Source: Finegoldia magna ATCC 29328 (GTDB lineage: Bacteria; Bacillota; Clostridia; Tissierellales; Peptoniphilaceae). Taken from it: DNA of 64,000 nucleotides. Shown here one piece after another: positions 25,578 to 34,931 of this stretch. Below the pieces are notes generated by a model, which saw only the letters and a list, made by a program, of their open reading frames with translations, searched no databases and was not told the DNA's origin. The stretch is from NCBI RefSeq assembly GCF_000010185.1, contig NC_010376.1:1116001-1180000 (forward strand). The letters run 5' to 3'. Within the stretch, counting starts at the first letter, position 1, and every line of letters begins with the position of its first letter. Position numbers and translations under genes: made by a program.

Positions 25578-26783
25578 TTAAATAATATCTATTACATTTT
25601 TGTTTGCTGCTGTATTTGCTGGAGAATAAGTAAATACGATTCCTATTCCCAAAGAAATACCTAAAGATATTAGAACTGGCATTAATTCTAGTTTAATTGG
25701 GAATGGCAAGAATTTTGATGCAATAAATGCAGCAATCATTCCAATGATGTATCCAATTATTCCGCCAATTACAGTAACAATAATTCCTTCTAGCATAAAT
25801 TGATACAAGATTTCTTTTTTCTTTGCGCCTATCGCCCTTCTAATCCCTATTTCTTTGATTCTTTCTGCAACCGAAATGTACATCATATTCATCATTCCAA
25901 TTCCAGCGATTAAAAGAGAAATGGCAGCTATTAAAGATATAAAAATAGTGATTGAACCCAATACACTGCTGATACCTTCAATTTGTTTTGCAATATCTAC
26001 GAAACTATATGATCCTGCCGCTTTCATAGGTCCATTTTTCTCGAGATATTCTTTAATTTCTTTTGCTTTATCTTGAACTTTGGTACCATTTTTTAAAACA
26101 ACATTAATCATTGAGATTGAATTGTTGTCTTTCGGTTGACGTGATTGAAGTGTACCTTTTGGCAAATCTACATCATTTCCGATACTGAATAAACTTGTCG
26201 CAGCATTATTCTCTTTTACTCCAACAATAACAAAATAATCATTTTTTACAAGAACTGTCTTGTTGATTGGATCTTCATTTTCGAATATTTCGTCGGCTAT
26301 TTTTTGAGAAATGACTGCAACTTTTTGGTTATTTTCTCCGTCTAATTTCGTAATAGCTCTTCCATTTACAATTTTGCTTTCAGTTTCTTCGACAGGTTTT
26401 GCGAACGCGCTTTCCATTTTGCCATCATTTTTTCGTATAGAAACATTTAGCAAATCATTTTGAAATTGATCTGGATCAGATTCAACTTTTACGACATCTG
26501 TCATTTGTGAAATATCTCTAATATTTTTCTCGGTGAATACTGATGTATTGCTTCCAACAGAATTTGTTGGATTATCAGGTTGGAAATAAAAGGCAACGCT
26601 AAGTTCCTTATCTTCTCCACCCATTAAGCTATCAACAACGTAGTCTTGGAAACCTCTACCGATTGCAATAATAGTTATTACTGCTGCAATCCCAATAATA
26701 ATTCCCAGCATAGTCAACAATGAACGTTTTTTGTTTTTGATGATATCTTTGAAGGCAGTATTAAATAAAACATTAAACTTCAT
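25578..26783 (-). CDS. ABC transporter permease, MacB/FtsX type
   Basis: A 401-residue permease. One helix near 20-40 (LLTMLGIIIGIAAVITIIAIG) is followed by an extracytoplasmic MacB_PCD domain (about 50-270) and three C-terminal FtsX helices, with the conserved RIKEIGIRRAIGAKKKEI between them. The ATG at 26783 has an AGAGGGAT site and overlaps the ATPase gene by 11 nt; the longer frame lacks a ribosome site. With the adaptor and ATPase it forms a tripartite-like Gram-positive exporter of peptides or drugs. Substrate unknown. Confidence 0.9.
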   Translation of the reverse strand: MKFNVLFNTAFKDIIKNKKRSLLTMLGIIIGIAAVITIIAIGRGFQDYVVDSLMGGEDKELSVAFYFQPDNPTNSVGSNTSVFTEKNIRDISQMTDVVKVESDPDQFQNDLLNVSIRKNDGKMESAFAKPVEETESKIVNGRAITKLDGENNQKVAVISQKIADEIFENEDPINKTVLVKNDYFVIVGVKENNAATSLFSIGNDVDLPKGTLQSRQPKDNNSISMINVVLKNGTKVQDKAKEIKEYLEKNGPMKAAGSYSFVDIAKQIEGISSVLGSITIFISLIAAISLLIAGIGMMNMMYISVAERIKEIGIRRAIGAKKKEILYQFMLEGIIVTVIGGIIGYIIGMIAAFIASKFLPFPIKLELMPVLISLGISLGIGIVFTYSPANTAANKNVIDII

Positions 26784-27456
26784 AACTATCCCTCTCTTGT
26801 AAAACACCATCTAACATAAAATATTTTCTGTTGCAATTATGTGTAATATTTTTATCGTGCGTAACCATTATTATTGTGATTTTCAGTTTTTTATTCAGTT
26901 CATCGAATAGCGTCATTATCTCCTTGCTAGTTTCTGAATCAAGCGCGCCTGTTGGCTCGTCGGCTATGATAAATTTTGGATTGTGAACGATAGCACGAGC
27001 AATCGCAGCTCTTTGTTGCTGACCTCCTGAAAGTTGTTTTGGCTTTTTGTCTGCTTGATTTTTAATCCCGACCAAATCCAAAGCTTTCAATGCTTTTTCT
27101 CTGGCGTATTTGTAAGATTTCCCTTGATACAAAAGAGGTAATTCTACATTTTCAGCTATTGTGTAGTTTTGAATAAGTTGAAATTGTTGGAAAATAAATC
27201 CTACAGATTTGTTGCGAAGATCGGACAATTTATTATCTGAAAATTTGCTAATCTCCACATTTTCAAACCTATATATTCCTGTAAAATTCTTATCCAAAAA
27301 CCCAAGAATATTAATTAATGTGGACTTCCCAGATCCAGACTCTCCCATTATTGCAACAAAATCCCCGCTATTAATATCCAAACTAACATTTTTAAGAACA
27401 TGAAGTTGGTTCTCTCCTGAATTATAAAACTTGTTAATTTTTATTAAATCTATCAT
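26773..27456 (-). CDS. ABC transporter ATPase, MacB/LolD type
   Basis: A 227-residue ATPase with Walker A GESGSGKST, a Q-loop, the signature LSGGQQQRAAIARAI and Walker B FIIADEPTGALD with the following D-loop and H-loop (VTHD). It is the energy subunit for the adjacent FtsX-type permease. Its start is 2 nt after the adaptor stop, with a weak ribosome site, which suggests coupling. Confidence 0.93.
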   Translation of the reverse strand: MIDLIKINKFYNSGENQLHVLKNVSLDINSGDFVAIMGESGSGKSTLINILGFLDKNFTGIYRFENVEISKFSDNKLSDLRNKSVGFIFQQFQLIQNYTIAENVELPLLYQGKSYKYAREKALKALDLVGIKNQADKKPKQLSGGQQQRAAIARAIVHNPKFIIADEPTGALDSETSKEIMTLFDELNKKLKITIIMVTHDKNITHNCNRKYFMLDGVLQERDSYEV

Positions 27457-27458
27457 GA

Positions 27459-28595
27459 CTAATCTTCAACCTTTATTTCTTGATTATCTTTCAAATCTTT
27501 TACTTTAGAAATAATTTTGTCACCAGATTTTAATCCAGAAATCACTGTGTATGAATTTGCATTTTTTTCTAGCTGAACTTGTTTTTTTACAGCTTTTGAA
27601 TCTTTGTATTCAAATACATAGTACTTTGAGTCTTCTTCTTTTACCATGTCTTTTGCAATTTCAATTTTATCGGATTTTTTTCTAACTTGAACATTAAATC
27701 CAACATGAATAGGCTTTTGTGTTTTTATTTTGAATACGAAATTCGAAGAATTACTTCCAGATTGTTCCGTCATGTTTTGCATTTGATTGGATCCAAATGA
27801 TCCAGCTTGACTTTCTGGAGTATTAGAAATCTCTACTACTGTTCCTTTCGTTTTTTCATCACCATTAATAGGAATTACTTCCACATTGTCATTTTCTTTT
27901 AATTTGTTGTAGTCGTACTCTGAAATATTTCCCTCAATAATATTTTCATCACTAGTTACTTCAATCAAAGCTCCTTGACTCATTGGATTCTCGATGTTTT
28001 TGTCATTTACTTTGCATGTTCCATCAATTGTAGCTTTTATTGCTTTTCTGGCACTTTCTTTTAAATCATCAAGTTGTTTCTTTTGTAATTCTACTTGATC
28101 AAGAGCTTGCTTGTAAGCTCTATTTGATTGATTAAGCGAAGGCTCCATTTGATCAATTTGCATTTCCAATTCAGGTGAAAAAGATTCGTTATATTTTTCT
28201 ACCAATTTATTGTAGGATTTGTATGCATTATTTCTATCTTCTAGAGCATAACCTGCTTGACTTTTAGCTTGTTCCAATTGCATTTGCATTTGATCAATTT
28301 GTTTTTCAACTTCCTTGTTTACAAAAGTAATCAATAAATCTCCCTTTTTCACAGATTGACCATTTTTCACATGAACTTTTTCAACCTCACCATAAGCTTG
28401 ATTGTTGTAAACTTGTTGTACATCTCCAGTTTTTGATATTGCACTAAATATCAAATCACTTTCTTGTGATACTGTATACAATTTGTACTTAGTTTCATTT
28501 TTCTGATTAGCATTTACTAATTTGAAAATCAATCCGCCAACACAGGCTAAGGCAATTATAGCTAAAATAATTGCAAATCTTTTATTATTTTTCAT
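27459..28595 (-). CDS. HlyD/MacA-like membrane fusion (adaptor) protein
   Basis: A 378-residue protein with an N-terminal membrane anchor (about 7-28). A split lipoyl-like domain (VKNGQSVKKGDLLITF), a long coiled coil (about 95-185, rich in Gln/Leu/Lys) and C-terminal beta-barrel domains follow. The ATG at 28595 follows a perfect AGGAGG and is preferred to an upstream in-frame start. It probably links the ABC exporter to the outside or senses its substrate. A strong promoter lies directly upstream. Confidence 0.88.
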   Translation of the reverse strand: MKNNKRFAIILAIIALACVGGLIFKLVNANQKNETKYKLYTVSQESDLIFSAISKTGDVQQVYNNQAYGEVEKVHVKNGQSVKKGDLLITFVNKEVEKQIDQMQMQLEQAKSQAGYALEDRNNAYKSYNKLVEKYNESFSPELEMQIDQMEPSLNQSNRAYKQALDQVELQKKQLDDLKESARKAIKATIDGTCKVNDKNIENPMSQGALIEVTSDENIIEGNISEYDYNKLKENDNVEVIPINGDEKTKGTVVEISNTPESQAGSFGSNQMQNMTEQSGSNSSNFVFKIKTQKPIHVGFNVQVRKKSDKIEIAKDMVKEEDSKYYVFEYKDSKAVKKQVQLEKNANSYTVISGLKSGDKIISKVKDLKDNQEIKVED

Positions 28596-28625
28596 ACGAC
28601 CTCCTAATTGTATCTCTGTAATACT

Positions 28626-28654
28626 ATTATAATACAGCAGCACTAATTAGTCAA
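28626..28654 (-). promoter_or_regulatory. Consensus sigma-A promoter of the MacAB-like operon
   Basis: TTGACT (28649-28654) and TATAAT (28626-28631) are spaced by exactly 17 nt. The -35 box lies within the last pepD codons, so the operon is transcribed independently of pepD. Confidence 0.8.
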
Positions 28655-30040
28655 CATATTCAAAATTTCGTTGTAGAATTTTATAAATCTATCTAAAGAC
28701 TCAACATCTAATCTTTCTTTTGTTGTGTGTACATCGTACATTGTAGGTCCTATTGATATGCAATCAATGTTTTTATATTTTTCTGCAAATACGCCACATT
28801 CAAGTCCAGCGTGGATAACTTTTACATAAATTTCTCTATCATTTATTTTTTGGAAAGCTTTCTTTGCTACTTCCATCAATTCGGATTTTTCATTGAATTC
28901 CCAAGTCGGATAATAATTGTAGTCGAATGCAGTTGCATCGTGTTTTTTTGCTTTTAAAATTATATCTTCCCTTAGCTCTAATAATTTGTCATGGGTTGAA
29001 GATCTACTAGATATTATGATTTCAAATTTATCATCCAGTGAATTTACAATCGCCAAGTTACATGATGTTTCTACAGTTTCATCAAGACCTTCGATGTAAG
29101 AAATAGCACCAGAATTTAATTCTATAATTAAATCCGTAAGATTTTCTGTTGTTTTTTTATCCAGACATTTTTGTTCATCTACTTGTTCAAATACAAGTTT
29201 CAAATCCTTATCAAAATCTTCCAAATCAATCTTAGATATAAATTCTTCTGATTTCTTGTTAAGTGAGTCAATGGATTCATCAGTAGATATAACTATTTCT
29301 GCATTTGTTGGAATGGCATTGTCTTTTGTACCACCGTAAAAATCGCAGATATAATAATCATCCAGTGTTTTTAAGAATTCAAAAACAACCTTGATTGCAT
29401 TTTGGTGGTTCTTATCAATTTCCATTCCAGAGTGTCCACCTTTAAGTCCTTTTACAGAAATTTTGTAAAAATTGGACAAGCTTTCTGAACCGTAATTTTT
29501 TTCAACTTCAACGTTGACATTTTCTCCACCACTGCTGCCTACAATCAATTCATTTTCATCTTCTGAATCTATGTTTATGAAATATTTCCCAGACAAATCA
29601 AAATCAAAATTCATCGCACCACTCATATCAACTTCTTCACTAGTAGTCACCACAGCTTCTATTTGAGGAAGTTTTTGATTAGATGTCAAAGTAGCCATAG
29701 CAATTGCAAGGCCAATTCCATTGTCTGCTCCAAGACTTGTCTTGTCAGCAAACATGAATCCATCTTCTTCTATGATTTTAATTCCATTGTCAAAATCATA
29801 TTCTTCATCGGAAACGCACACCATATCCATGTGTGCTTGAAGGATTATTCCAGGACTTTCTTCCAAGCTTTTGTCAGCTTTTCTTTTAATGTAGATATTA
29901 TTTGATTTATCCCTCTTGCACTCTAAATCATTATCGTGAGCAAATTTTTCCAAATAATCTGCTATTTTTTCTTCATGCTTTGAACATCTATTTATTTTAG
30001 AAAAATCCCTAAAATAATCTAATACAGTATTCTTATCCAC
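28643..30040 (-). CDS. pepD: Aminoacyl-histidine dipeptidase (PepD-type, M20 family)
   Basis: A 465-residue M20 zinc metallodipeptidase. Zinc-site motifs are LQAHMDMVCV near residue 74, SLGADNGIGLA near 113 and TTSEEVDMSGA near 145, with HAGLECG near 405. It hydrolyses dipeptides such as Xaa-His, consistent with amino-acid fermentation. The start is GTG and shares one base with the yqeY stop codon. Confidence 0.92.
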   Translation of the reverse strand: MDKNTVLDYFRDFSKINRCSKHEEKIADYLEKFAHDNDLECKRDKSNNIYIKRKADKSLEESPGIILQAHMDMVCVSDEEYDFDNGIKIIEEDGFMFADKTSLGADNGIGLAIAMATLTSNQKLPQIEAVVTTSEEVDMSGAMNFDFDLSGKYFINIDSEDENELIVGSSGGENVNVEVEKNYGSESLSNFYKISVKGLKGGHSGMEIDKNHQNAIKVVFEFLKTLDDYYICDFYGGTKDNAIPTNAEIVISTDESIDSLNKKSEEFISKIDLEDFDKDLKLVFEQVDEQKCLDKKTTENLTDLIIELNSGAISYIEGLDETVETSCNLAIVNSLDDKFEIIISSRSSTHDKLLELREDIILKAKKHDATAFDYNYYPTWEFNEKSELMEVAKKAFQKINDREIYVKVIHAGLECGVFAEKYKNIDCISIGPTMYDVHTTKERLDVESLDRFIKFYNEILNMLTN

Positions 30041-30486
30041 TACGCACCTATAATTTCTTGAACTATTTTGTTAACAGTCTTACCATCAGTGTATTTGCCG
30101 TATTCTGCCATCATATATTTCATAATTTGACCAATTGACTTGTTAGATTTTTCAAGTGAATTTTCTTCCATGAATTTTTCTATGATTTCTTTTAGTTTTT
30201 CTTCAGAAATTTGTTCTGGTAGATAAGATTTGATAATTTCAATCTTTTGTTTTGTTTCTTCTATAGTTTCTACTCTGTCTTTTGGTGTTTGTTCCAAAGC
30301 ATCCACAGTTTCTTTAAGCTCTTTCTTAACAAATGCTATTTGTTCATCATCTGTTAAATCTCTTTTCTTTTCTTTTTGTTCCAATAAAATATTGCTCATC
30401 ATCAAAGAAATAACTCCAGATTTTAACTTGTCCTTGTTCTTCATTGCCAACATTTTATCTTTTCTTAATTTTTCAATTGTACTCAT
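30040..30486 (-). CDS. yqeY: GatB/YqeY-domain protein
   Basis: A 148-residue helical YqeY-family protein. The family resembles the C-terminal tRNA-binding domain of GatB, but its role is unresolved. Recognisable segments are KLKSGVISLMMSNI, ESYLPEQ-like IIKSYLPEQISEE, and KSIGQIMKYMM. The ATG at 30486 follows TTAGGAGTG. In other Firmicutes yqeY follows rpsU; here it follows a PAP2 gene by 10 nt. Confidence 0.88.
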   Translation of the reverse strand: MSTIEKLRKDKMLAMKNKDKLKSGVISLMMSNILLEQKEKKRDLTDDEQIAFVKKELKETVDALEQTPKDRVETIEETKQKIEIIKSYLPEQISEEKLKEIIEKFMEENSLEKSNKSIGQIMKYMMAEYGKYTDGKTVNKIVQEIIGA

Positions 30487-30496
30487 AATTTCACTC

Positions 30497-31126
30497 CTAA
30501 CCAAAAATAAATGTAAAATAATAATTCATTCTAAACATATATATAGACCAATATGCACATATTAGCCCTATCAAACTTCCTATCACGACATCCGTAAACC
30601 AATGCACTCCAAGAATAATTCTGGAAACCGCAATCATAAATGCGAACACAATCGCTATAAGCATCGTCACGAAGAAAAACTTGTATCCGTAACTTAGTAC
30701 ATACGCAATCGTCAAATAAAAGCTCATACTAACACATGAATGACCGCTAGGAAAAGAATACCCAAAATAATTTATTCCTTTATTTACTTTCGGTCTTTTT
30801 CTTCTAAACACAAATTTTAATGTGTGAACTGCAATAACACTAAGCATAACGCTCATGATTATTGATGATGCTGATACATAATTGTGCTGACTCACAGTAA
30901 AAAACACAATAGGTATACTTATAATCATAAGTGTTTCAACGTTACCAAATTTTGTGATTTTTGCCATCATCGCAATAAGAGAATTTTGTCCCATTTTTGT
31001 AAAATGATCCTTTAATTTTCTATCCAAGTTTGTTTCAGTATCTTTTAATACAACAAACCCTAGAAAAAAAGTAATCAATAATAGAACAATACTACAAATT
31101 ATTACAAACCAATCGTATTTATTCAT
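30497..31126 (-). CDS. PAP2-family membrane phosphatase
   Basis: A 209-residue integral membrane protein with about six helices. The acid phosphatase motifs are all present: KFVFRRKRP (C1, KX6RP), SFPSGHS (C2) and SRIILGVHWFTD (C3). Such enzymes dephosphorylate lipid phosphates, for example undecaprenyl pyrophosphate or phosphatidylglycerol phosphate. The start has an AAGGAAGG site. It is a paralogue of the next gene upstream, separated from it by a terminator. Substrate cannot be decided from sequence. Confidence 0.9.
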   Translation of the reverse strand: MNKYDWFVIICSIVLLLITFFLGFVVLKDTETNLDRKLKDHFTKMGQNSLIAMMAKITKFGNVETLMIISIPIVFFTVSQHNYVSASSIIMSVMLSVIAVHTLKFVFRRKRPKVNKGINYFGYSFPSGHSCVSMSFYLTIAYVLSYGYKFFFVTMLIAIVFAFMIAVSRIILGVHWFTDVVIGSLIGLICAYWSIYMFRMNYYFTFIFG

Positions 31127-31202
31127 TTTTAATCCTTCCTTTTATACTTCATCTTAAATTTTATACCAACCAAGTTCAAATGTATAGTAGGAAAACTTCC
31201 AA

Positions 31203-31238
31203 TAAAAAATGAACCATAAAAATAAATTTATAGTTCAT
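31203..31238 (-). terminator. Terminator between the two PAP2 genes
   Basis: A 12-bp stem (31209-31220 with 31227-31238) pairs fully only in minus-strand RNA through a U-G wobble, and is followed by six T residues. It contains the stop codon of the upstream PAP2 gene. Confidence 0.7.
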
Positions 31239-31863
31239 CAAGAATTTTATTTGATTTTATTATATATTTTTCTGCCACAAATACCGTAGCCAAATAACTT
31301 ACATATCCAACTAGCATTCCAAAAAAAACATCTGTTGGCCAATGCACTCCTACAACAAGCCTACTAAAAGCAATTACAAATGGAATTATTCTCAGATAGA
31401 TGAATTTGTAATTTTTTAAGCTGCATAACAAATAACTCAAAGTGAAATAAAAGCTTGTACTCACCAAACTATGTCCACTGACATAACTATAACCGCCTTG
31501 TTCTATTTTGAAGAAATCTAGAGGTCTTACTCTGAGAAAACTATATTTGTAAACATTCATAGCCACAAGCCCAATCAGACAAGATATAAGTGTAATAGTA
31601 AAAAAAGAATTCTTGCCAATACGTTTTGAATAATATAAGCTAATCGCCAATATTAAAAAATACGTACTGAAATTTCCAAGTATTGTGAATGCTTTGAAAA
31701 TATAAAAAGTGAAATTACTCGTAAGATTTTGTGCAAAATTCATTATTTTCGGTTCAAAAGATAGACCTGATTGTTTTCTAATTACCATTCCAAAAATTAA
31801 TGAAGCCACAAGTATTACCGCTGACAAATATATTTTTTTCTTATTTATTACCTTTCCAATCAT
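31228..31863 (-). CDS. PAP2-family membrane phosphatase (second copy)
   Basis: A 211-residue six-helix protein. The C1 motif is KYSFLRVRP, C2 is YVSGHSLVS (Val in place of the usual Pro), and C3 is SRLVVGVHWPTD. All catalytic residues (Lys, Arg, His, Arg, His) appear kept. It overlaps the upstream molybdopterin-domain gene by 4 nt (ATGA), so the two are coupled. Substrate unknown; undecaprenyl-pyrophosphate recycling is a common role. Confidence 0.88.
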   Translation of the reverse strand: MIGKVINKKKIYLSAVILVASLIFGMVIRKQSGLSFEPKIMNFAQNLTSNFTFYIFKAFTILGNFSTYFLILAISLYYSKRIGKNSFFTITLISCLIGLVAMNVYKYSFLRVRPLDFFKIEQGGYSYVSGHSLVSTSFYFTLSYLLCSLKNYKFIYLRIIPFVIAFSRLVVGVHWPTDVFFGMLVGYVSYLATVFVAEKYIIKSNKILDEL

Positions 31864-32885
31864 AACCCTTTACCATACTCACAATTTGGGAAGTGACAGT
31901 CTGAACATTGCATGCAAAATCCACCATAACCCAAACTATTAATCATATCTTTCGTAACTTTAATATTTGCAAAAATATAAGGCAAAATAATGTCGAAAAC
32001 TGTAGATTTGTTGAACATGACACATCCTGGAAGTCCCATAATTGCAGTGTCGTTTTTATAAGCCAACATAAACATAGCCCCTGGTAGTACAGGAGAACCA
32101 TAAGTTATCACTTCTGCCTTGGAATCTTTTATCGCTTTTGGTGTCATATCATCTGGATCGACACTCATTCCACCAGAAACCAAAATGATATCTGATTTGT
32201 TTTCTAGTGCCTTATTGATTTCTCGTGTAATATTTTCGCTATTATCATCGACAATTACATGATTTATTACTTCACAATTGTAATTTCTCATTTTTTCTTT
32301 TAACACAGGCCCAAATTGATCTTTGATAAGACCTTTGTACACTTCAGATCCCGTTGTAATGATGGAGCATTTTTTTGTCGTATCAAATGGAATGATTTCT
32401 AAAATAGGAACACCATTCATTATTTTCTTCGCTTCATCCATTACTTTTTCTTTTGTGAAAAGCGGGATAATTCTCATTCCAGCAATTTTTTGTCCTTTTC
32501 TTACTGGTTGATTACCCAGAACGGTTGCAATGGATATGTCATCAATTGAATTCAACCTAAATAATCTATCTCTGTCGACTTTCAAAAATCCATCCACATC
32601 GGAAATTATTTCAATCTTACCTTCTTTTATATCAGATGAGTGCATGTGTTCGTTGATGCAGATATCTTTCAATATAATTGCACAATCATTTTCGTGCAAA
32701 TCATCATCTTCTAATTCCATAACGTAAATATGTTCTTTGCCCATGCTCAACAAAACAGGAATATCTTCTTCTGTAATAACGTGACCTTTCTTAAAAGCTC
32801 TTTCCTTAACCACGTCTTTTACAATTCTAGTCATATCATGCGGTAAAATGTGACCTACCGCATCTTCAGTTCTAACTACTTTCAT
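31860..32885 (-). CDS. Molybdopterin-binding (MoeA/MogA-like) domain protein with cysteine-rich tail
   Basis: A 341-residue protein. The N-terminal half (about 1-150) resembles the MoeA N-terminal region. The C-terminal half is a MoCF-type domain with IITTGSEVYKG near 177, VSGGMSVDPDDMTP near 250 and GLPGCVMF near 298. It ends in CMQCSDCHFPNCEYGKG, a Cys-x2-Cys-x2-Cys-x5-Cys cluster that may hold a metal. Clostridia have such proteins near molybdenum enzymes, but no molybdoenzyme or cofactor synthesis gene is in this window. It could bind molybdopterin or act as a selenium/xanthine-type accessory factor. It is coupled to the PAP2 gene. Confidence 0.75.
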   Translation of the reverse strand: MKVVRTEDAVGHILPHDMTRIVKDVVKERAFKKGHVITEEDIPVLLSMGKEHIYVMELEDDDLHENDCAIILKDICINEHMHSSDIKEGKIEIISDVDGFLKVDRDRLFRLNSIDDISIATVLGNQPVRKGQKIAGMRIIPLFTKEKVMDEAKKIMNGVPILEIIPFDTTKKCSIITTGSEVYKGLIKDQFGPVLKEKMRNYNCEVINHVIVDDNSENITREINKALENKSDIILVSGGMSVDPDDMTPKAIKDSKAEVITYGSPVLPGAMFMLAYKNDTAIMGLPGCVMFNKSTVFDIILPYIFANIKVTKDMINSLGYGGFCMQCSDCHFPNCEYGKGL

Positions 32886-32950
32886 TTAAAAACCCCTCTT
32901 AATTGATATTCCTATTTTATCACGAAATCTTTATTTTTTAAAACACACAA

Positions 32951-32977
32951 CGAAAAAACTGGAGTTTCCTCCAGTTT
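32951..32977 (-). terminator. Rho-independent terminator of bceAB
   Basis: A 9-bp perfect stem (32956-32964 with 32969-32977) closed by a GAAA tetraloop in minus-strand RNA is followed by six T residues. Confidence 0.88.
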
Positions 32978-34931
32978 ATTCTTCTTCGCTAACCAAATCA
33001 TAATATACGTTGCTTGTTATTTTAAATATTATAAAATACACTACAATTATTATAGCTACTGATATTGCAAATGGAATTGCAAATTCAGATATACTTCTTA
33101 CCCCGAACATTCCCGATAATTGATACAACATTTTTGATGCAACTGCAGAATGAATTACTGCCACAAAAAGTGGTAAGAAGAACATCCAATAAATTTGTTG
33201 CGATGATGTCTTTTTTATCATTTTATTTGATAGTCCGACTTTTTTCATCGTTTGAATGTTTTTCCTATCTTCAATCCCTTCTGATAAATGCTTGTAATAC
33301 GCAATGATTGAAGTTCCAATTAATAAAACAAAACTTATGATGAAACCAATGTACAAGAATGCTCCAAACATAGTGTACACAGCGGACTTTGTTTCTTGTC
33401 TAGATACAAATTGAAGAGAACTGTCCTTGGAGATAAATTCTTTTCCATCTAGTTTTTTGTCTGAATCTAAAAAGTAAGATACATCTACTTCTAAAGGTTT
33501 ACTTGCCACTTCATTATCCGTAGGCATTCTGAAATCATCGCAAAATCTTATCAAATCCTCATAGTTTTTTACAACGACGTAGAACATATCCGCAGCAATA
33601 TTTCTTCCTTCGATCTCGTTGATTTTTTTGAATTTGTAATCAGCACTTCCCAAAGTTATCTTATCAGATGTTATATACTTCATGTAATTTGAATTCAATA
33701 AAATTTCTCCGTCGTTCAATGAATAATTTTTTGAAAACTTATTGTTAAAAGAATCCAAAGTTTGAATCATAATATAGACAGGCTTGGTATTATTCTTTCC
33801 AATTTTAGAAAATTTATTGCCATCAAGGTTTGCAAACATCATTGTACTAACTTGATAATAATCATTTTTAGGATTTGTTTTTTCTGTAATCATATTTTTC
33901 AATCTAGTTTTTTCTTTTTCGATGTTTTTAGAAAAATCCTTGTCTGGTGTAATCAATCCTGTCAATTTGTAATCTCTGTTTGTTGTTGAGTTTACAACTT
34001 TTTCTGCACTATTGTAGATTGCCATTGTAGTCGACAATGATACTACAACTCCTGTGCACAAAATTGCAATACTAGCTAATCCCACCGCATTTGATTTCAT
34101 TCTGTAAAGCATTCCAGAAACTGTAATAAAATTTTTCGATTTGTAGAAGAAATTCTTATTTTTCTTCATCATTTTTAGTACAAAAATAGTTACTGCAACA
34201 AATCCACAGTACGTTCCAAACAATACAAGTAAACTTGCCACGAAAAACATCAACAAGCTTTCCAAGCTTCCTTCGATTGTCAACGCAATATAATAGCCAA
34301 TTGCAGTTAGAATTATAGCTAAAACGAAAAATACTACTTTGACTTTTGGCTCTGATTCCGATTTTTGTCCTTTTGCAAATAAATCTCTAGTTGTAGCAGA
34401 TTTTATATTCACGATATCAAAAATATAAGTCAACACACTCATACCGAAGTTAAATATCAACGTTAATATAACCGCTAGTATCGAAACCCCAAACTGCATT
34501 ATACTGAAATTTTCTTGCATCAATTTTCCAACTGCCAAGAACAATACTTTTCCCAATGTGATTCCAAAAACAATTGTTAATGTTGAAATAAGCACAAAAA
34601 ATATCGACTTCTCTTTTAATAAAATTCTATTTATGTGCTTGTTCTCCAATCCGAAAACACGATACAATCCAAATTCTTTGAACCTTCTTTTTATCAAAAA
34701 TCTATTAGCATACATAATAATAGCGAATGTAAATATCGATATTATAATTGATCCGAAAACTATTATTGCTCCAAATTCATCTTTTTGCATAACGTATTTA
34801 TTATCTAATAAAGATATCATTATGAACAAAATCGCCACCATAATACTCGTTGACAAAATATATGGAATATTTACGATTTTGTTGGCTTTTAAGTTTTTGA
34901 GAGCAAATTTCGTAGATAATTTAGAATTCAT
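32976..34931 (-). CDS. bceB: BceB-type ABC transporter permease (antimicrobial peptide resistance)
   Basis: A 651-residue permease with ten predicted helices in a 1-3-2-2-2-like pattern and a large extracytoplasmic loop between helices 7 and 8 (about residues 310-520). This is the layout of Bce-type permeases. Landmarks include RRFKEFGLYRVFGL near 85 and EDRKNIQTMKKVGLS near 575. Such transporters sense and relieve peptide antibiotics, such as bacitracin, nisin or host peptides, that bind lipid II-cycle intermediates. It overlaps bceA by 11 nt. The symbol is by family; the drug range is unknown. Confidence 0.9.
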   Translation of the reverse strand: MNSKLSTKFALKNLKANKIVNIPYILSTSIMVAILFIMISLLDNKYVMQKDEFGAIIVFGSIIISIFTFAIIMYANRFLIKRRFKEFGLYRVFGLENKHINRILLKEKSIFFVLISTLTIVFGITLGKVLFLAVGKLMQENFSIMQFGVSILAVILTLIFNFGMSVLTYIFDIVNIKSATTRDLFAKGQKSESEPKVKVVFFVLAIILTAIGYYIALTIEGSLESLLMFFVASLLVLFGTYCGFVAVTIFVLKMMKKNKNFFYKSKNFITVSGMLYRMKSNAVGLASIAILCTGVVVSLSTTMAIYNSAEKVVNSTTNRDYKLTGLITPDKDFSKNIEKEKTRLKNMITEKTNPKNDYYQVSTMMFANLDGNKFSKIGKNNTKPVYIMIQTLDSFNNKFSKNYSLNDGEILLNSNYMKYITSDKITLGSADYKFKKINEIEGRNIAADMFYVVVKNYEDLIRFCDDFRMPTDNEVASKPLEVDVSYFLDSDKKLDGKEFISKDSSLQFVSRQETKSAVYTMFGAFLYIGFIISFVLLIGTSIIAYYKHLSEGIEDRKNIQTMKKVGLSNKMIKKTSSQQIYWMFFLPLFVAVIHSAVASKMLYQLSGMFGVRSISEFAIPFAISVAIIIVVYFIIFKITSNVYYDLVSEEE

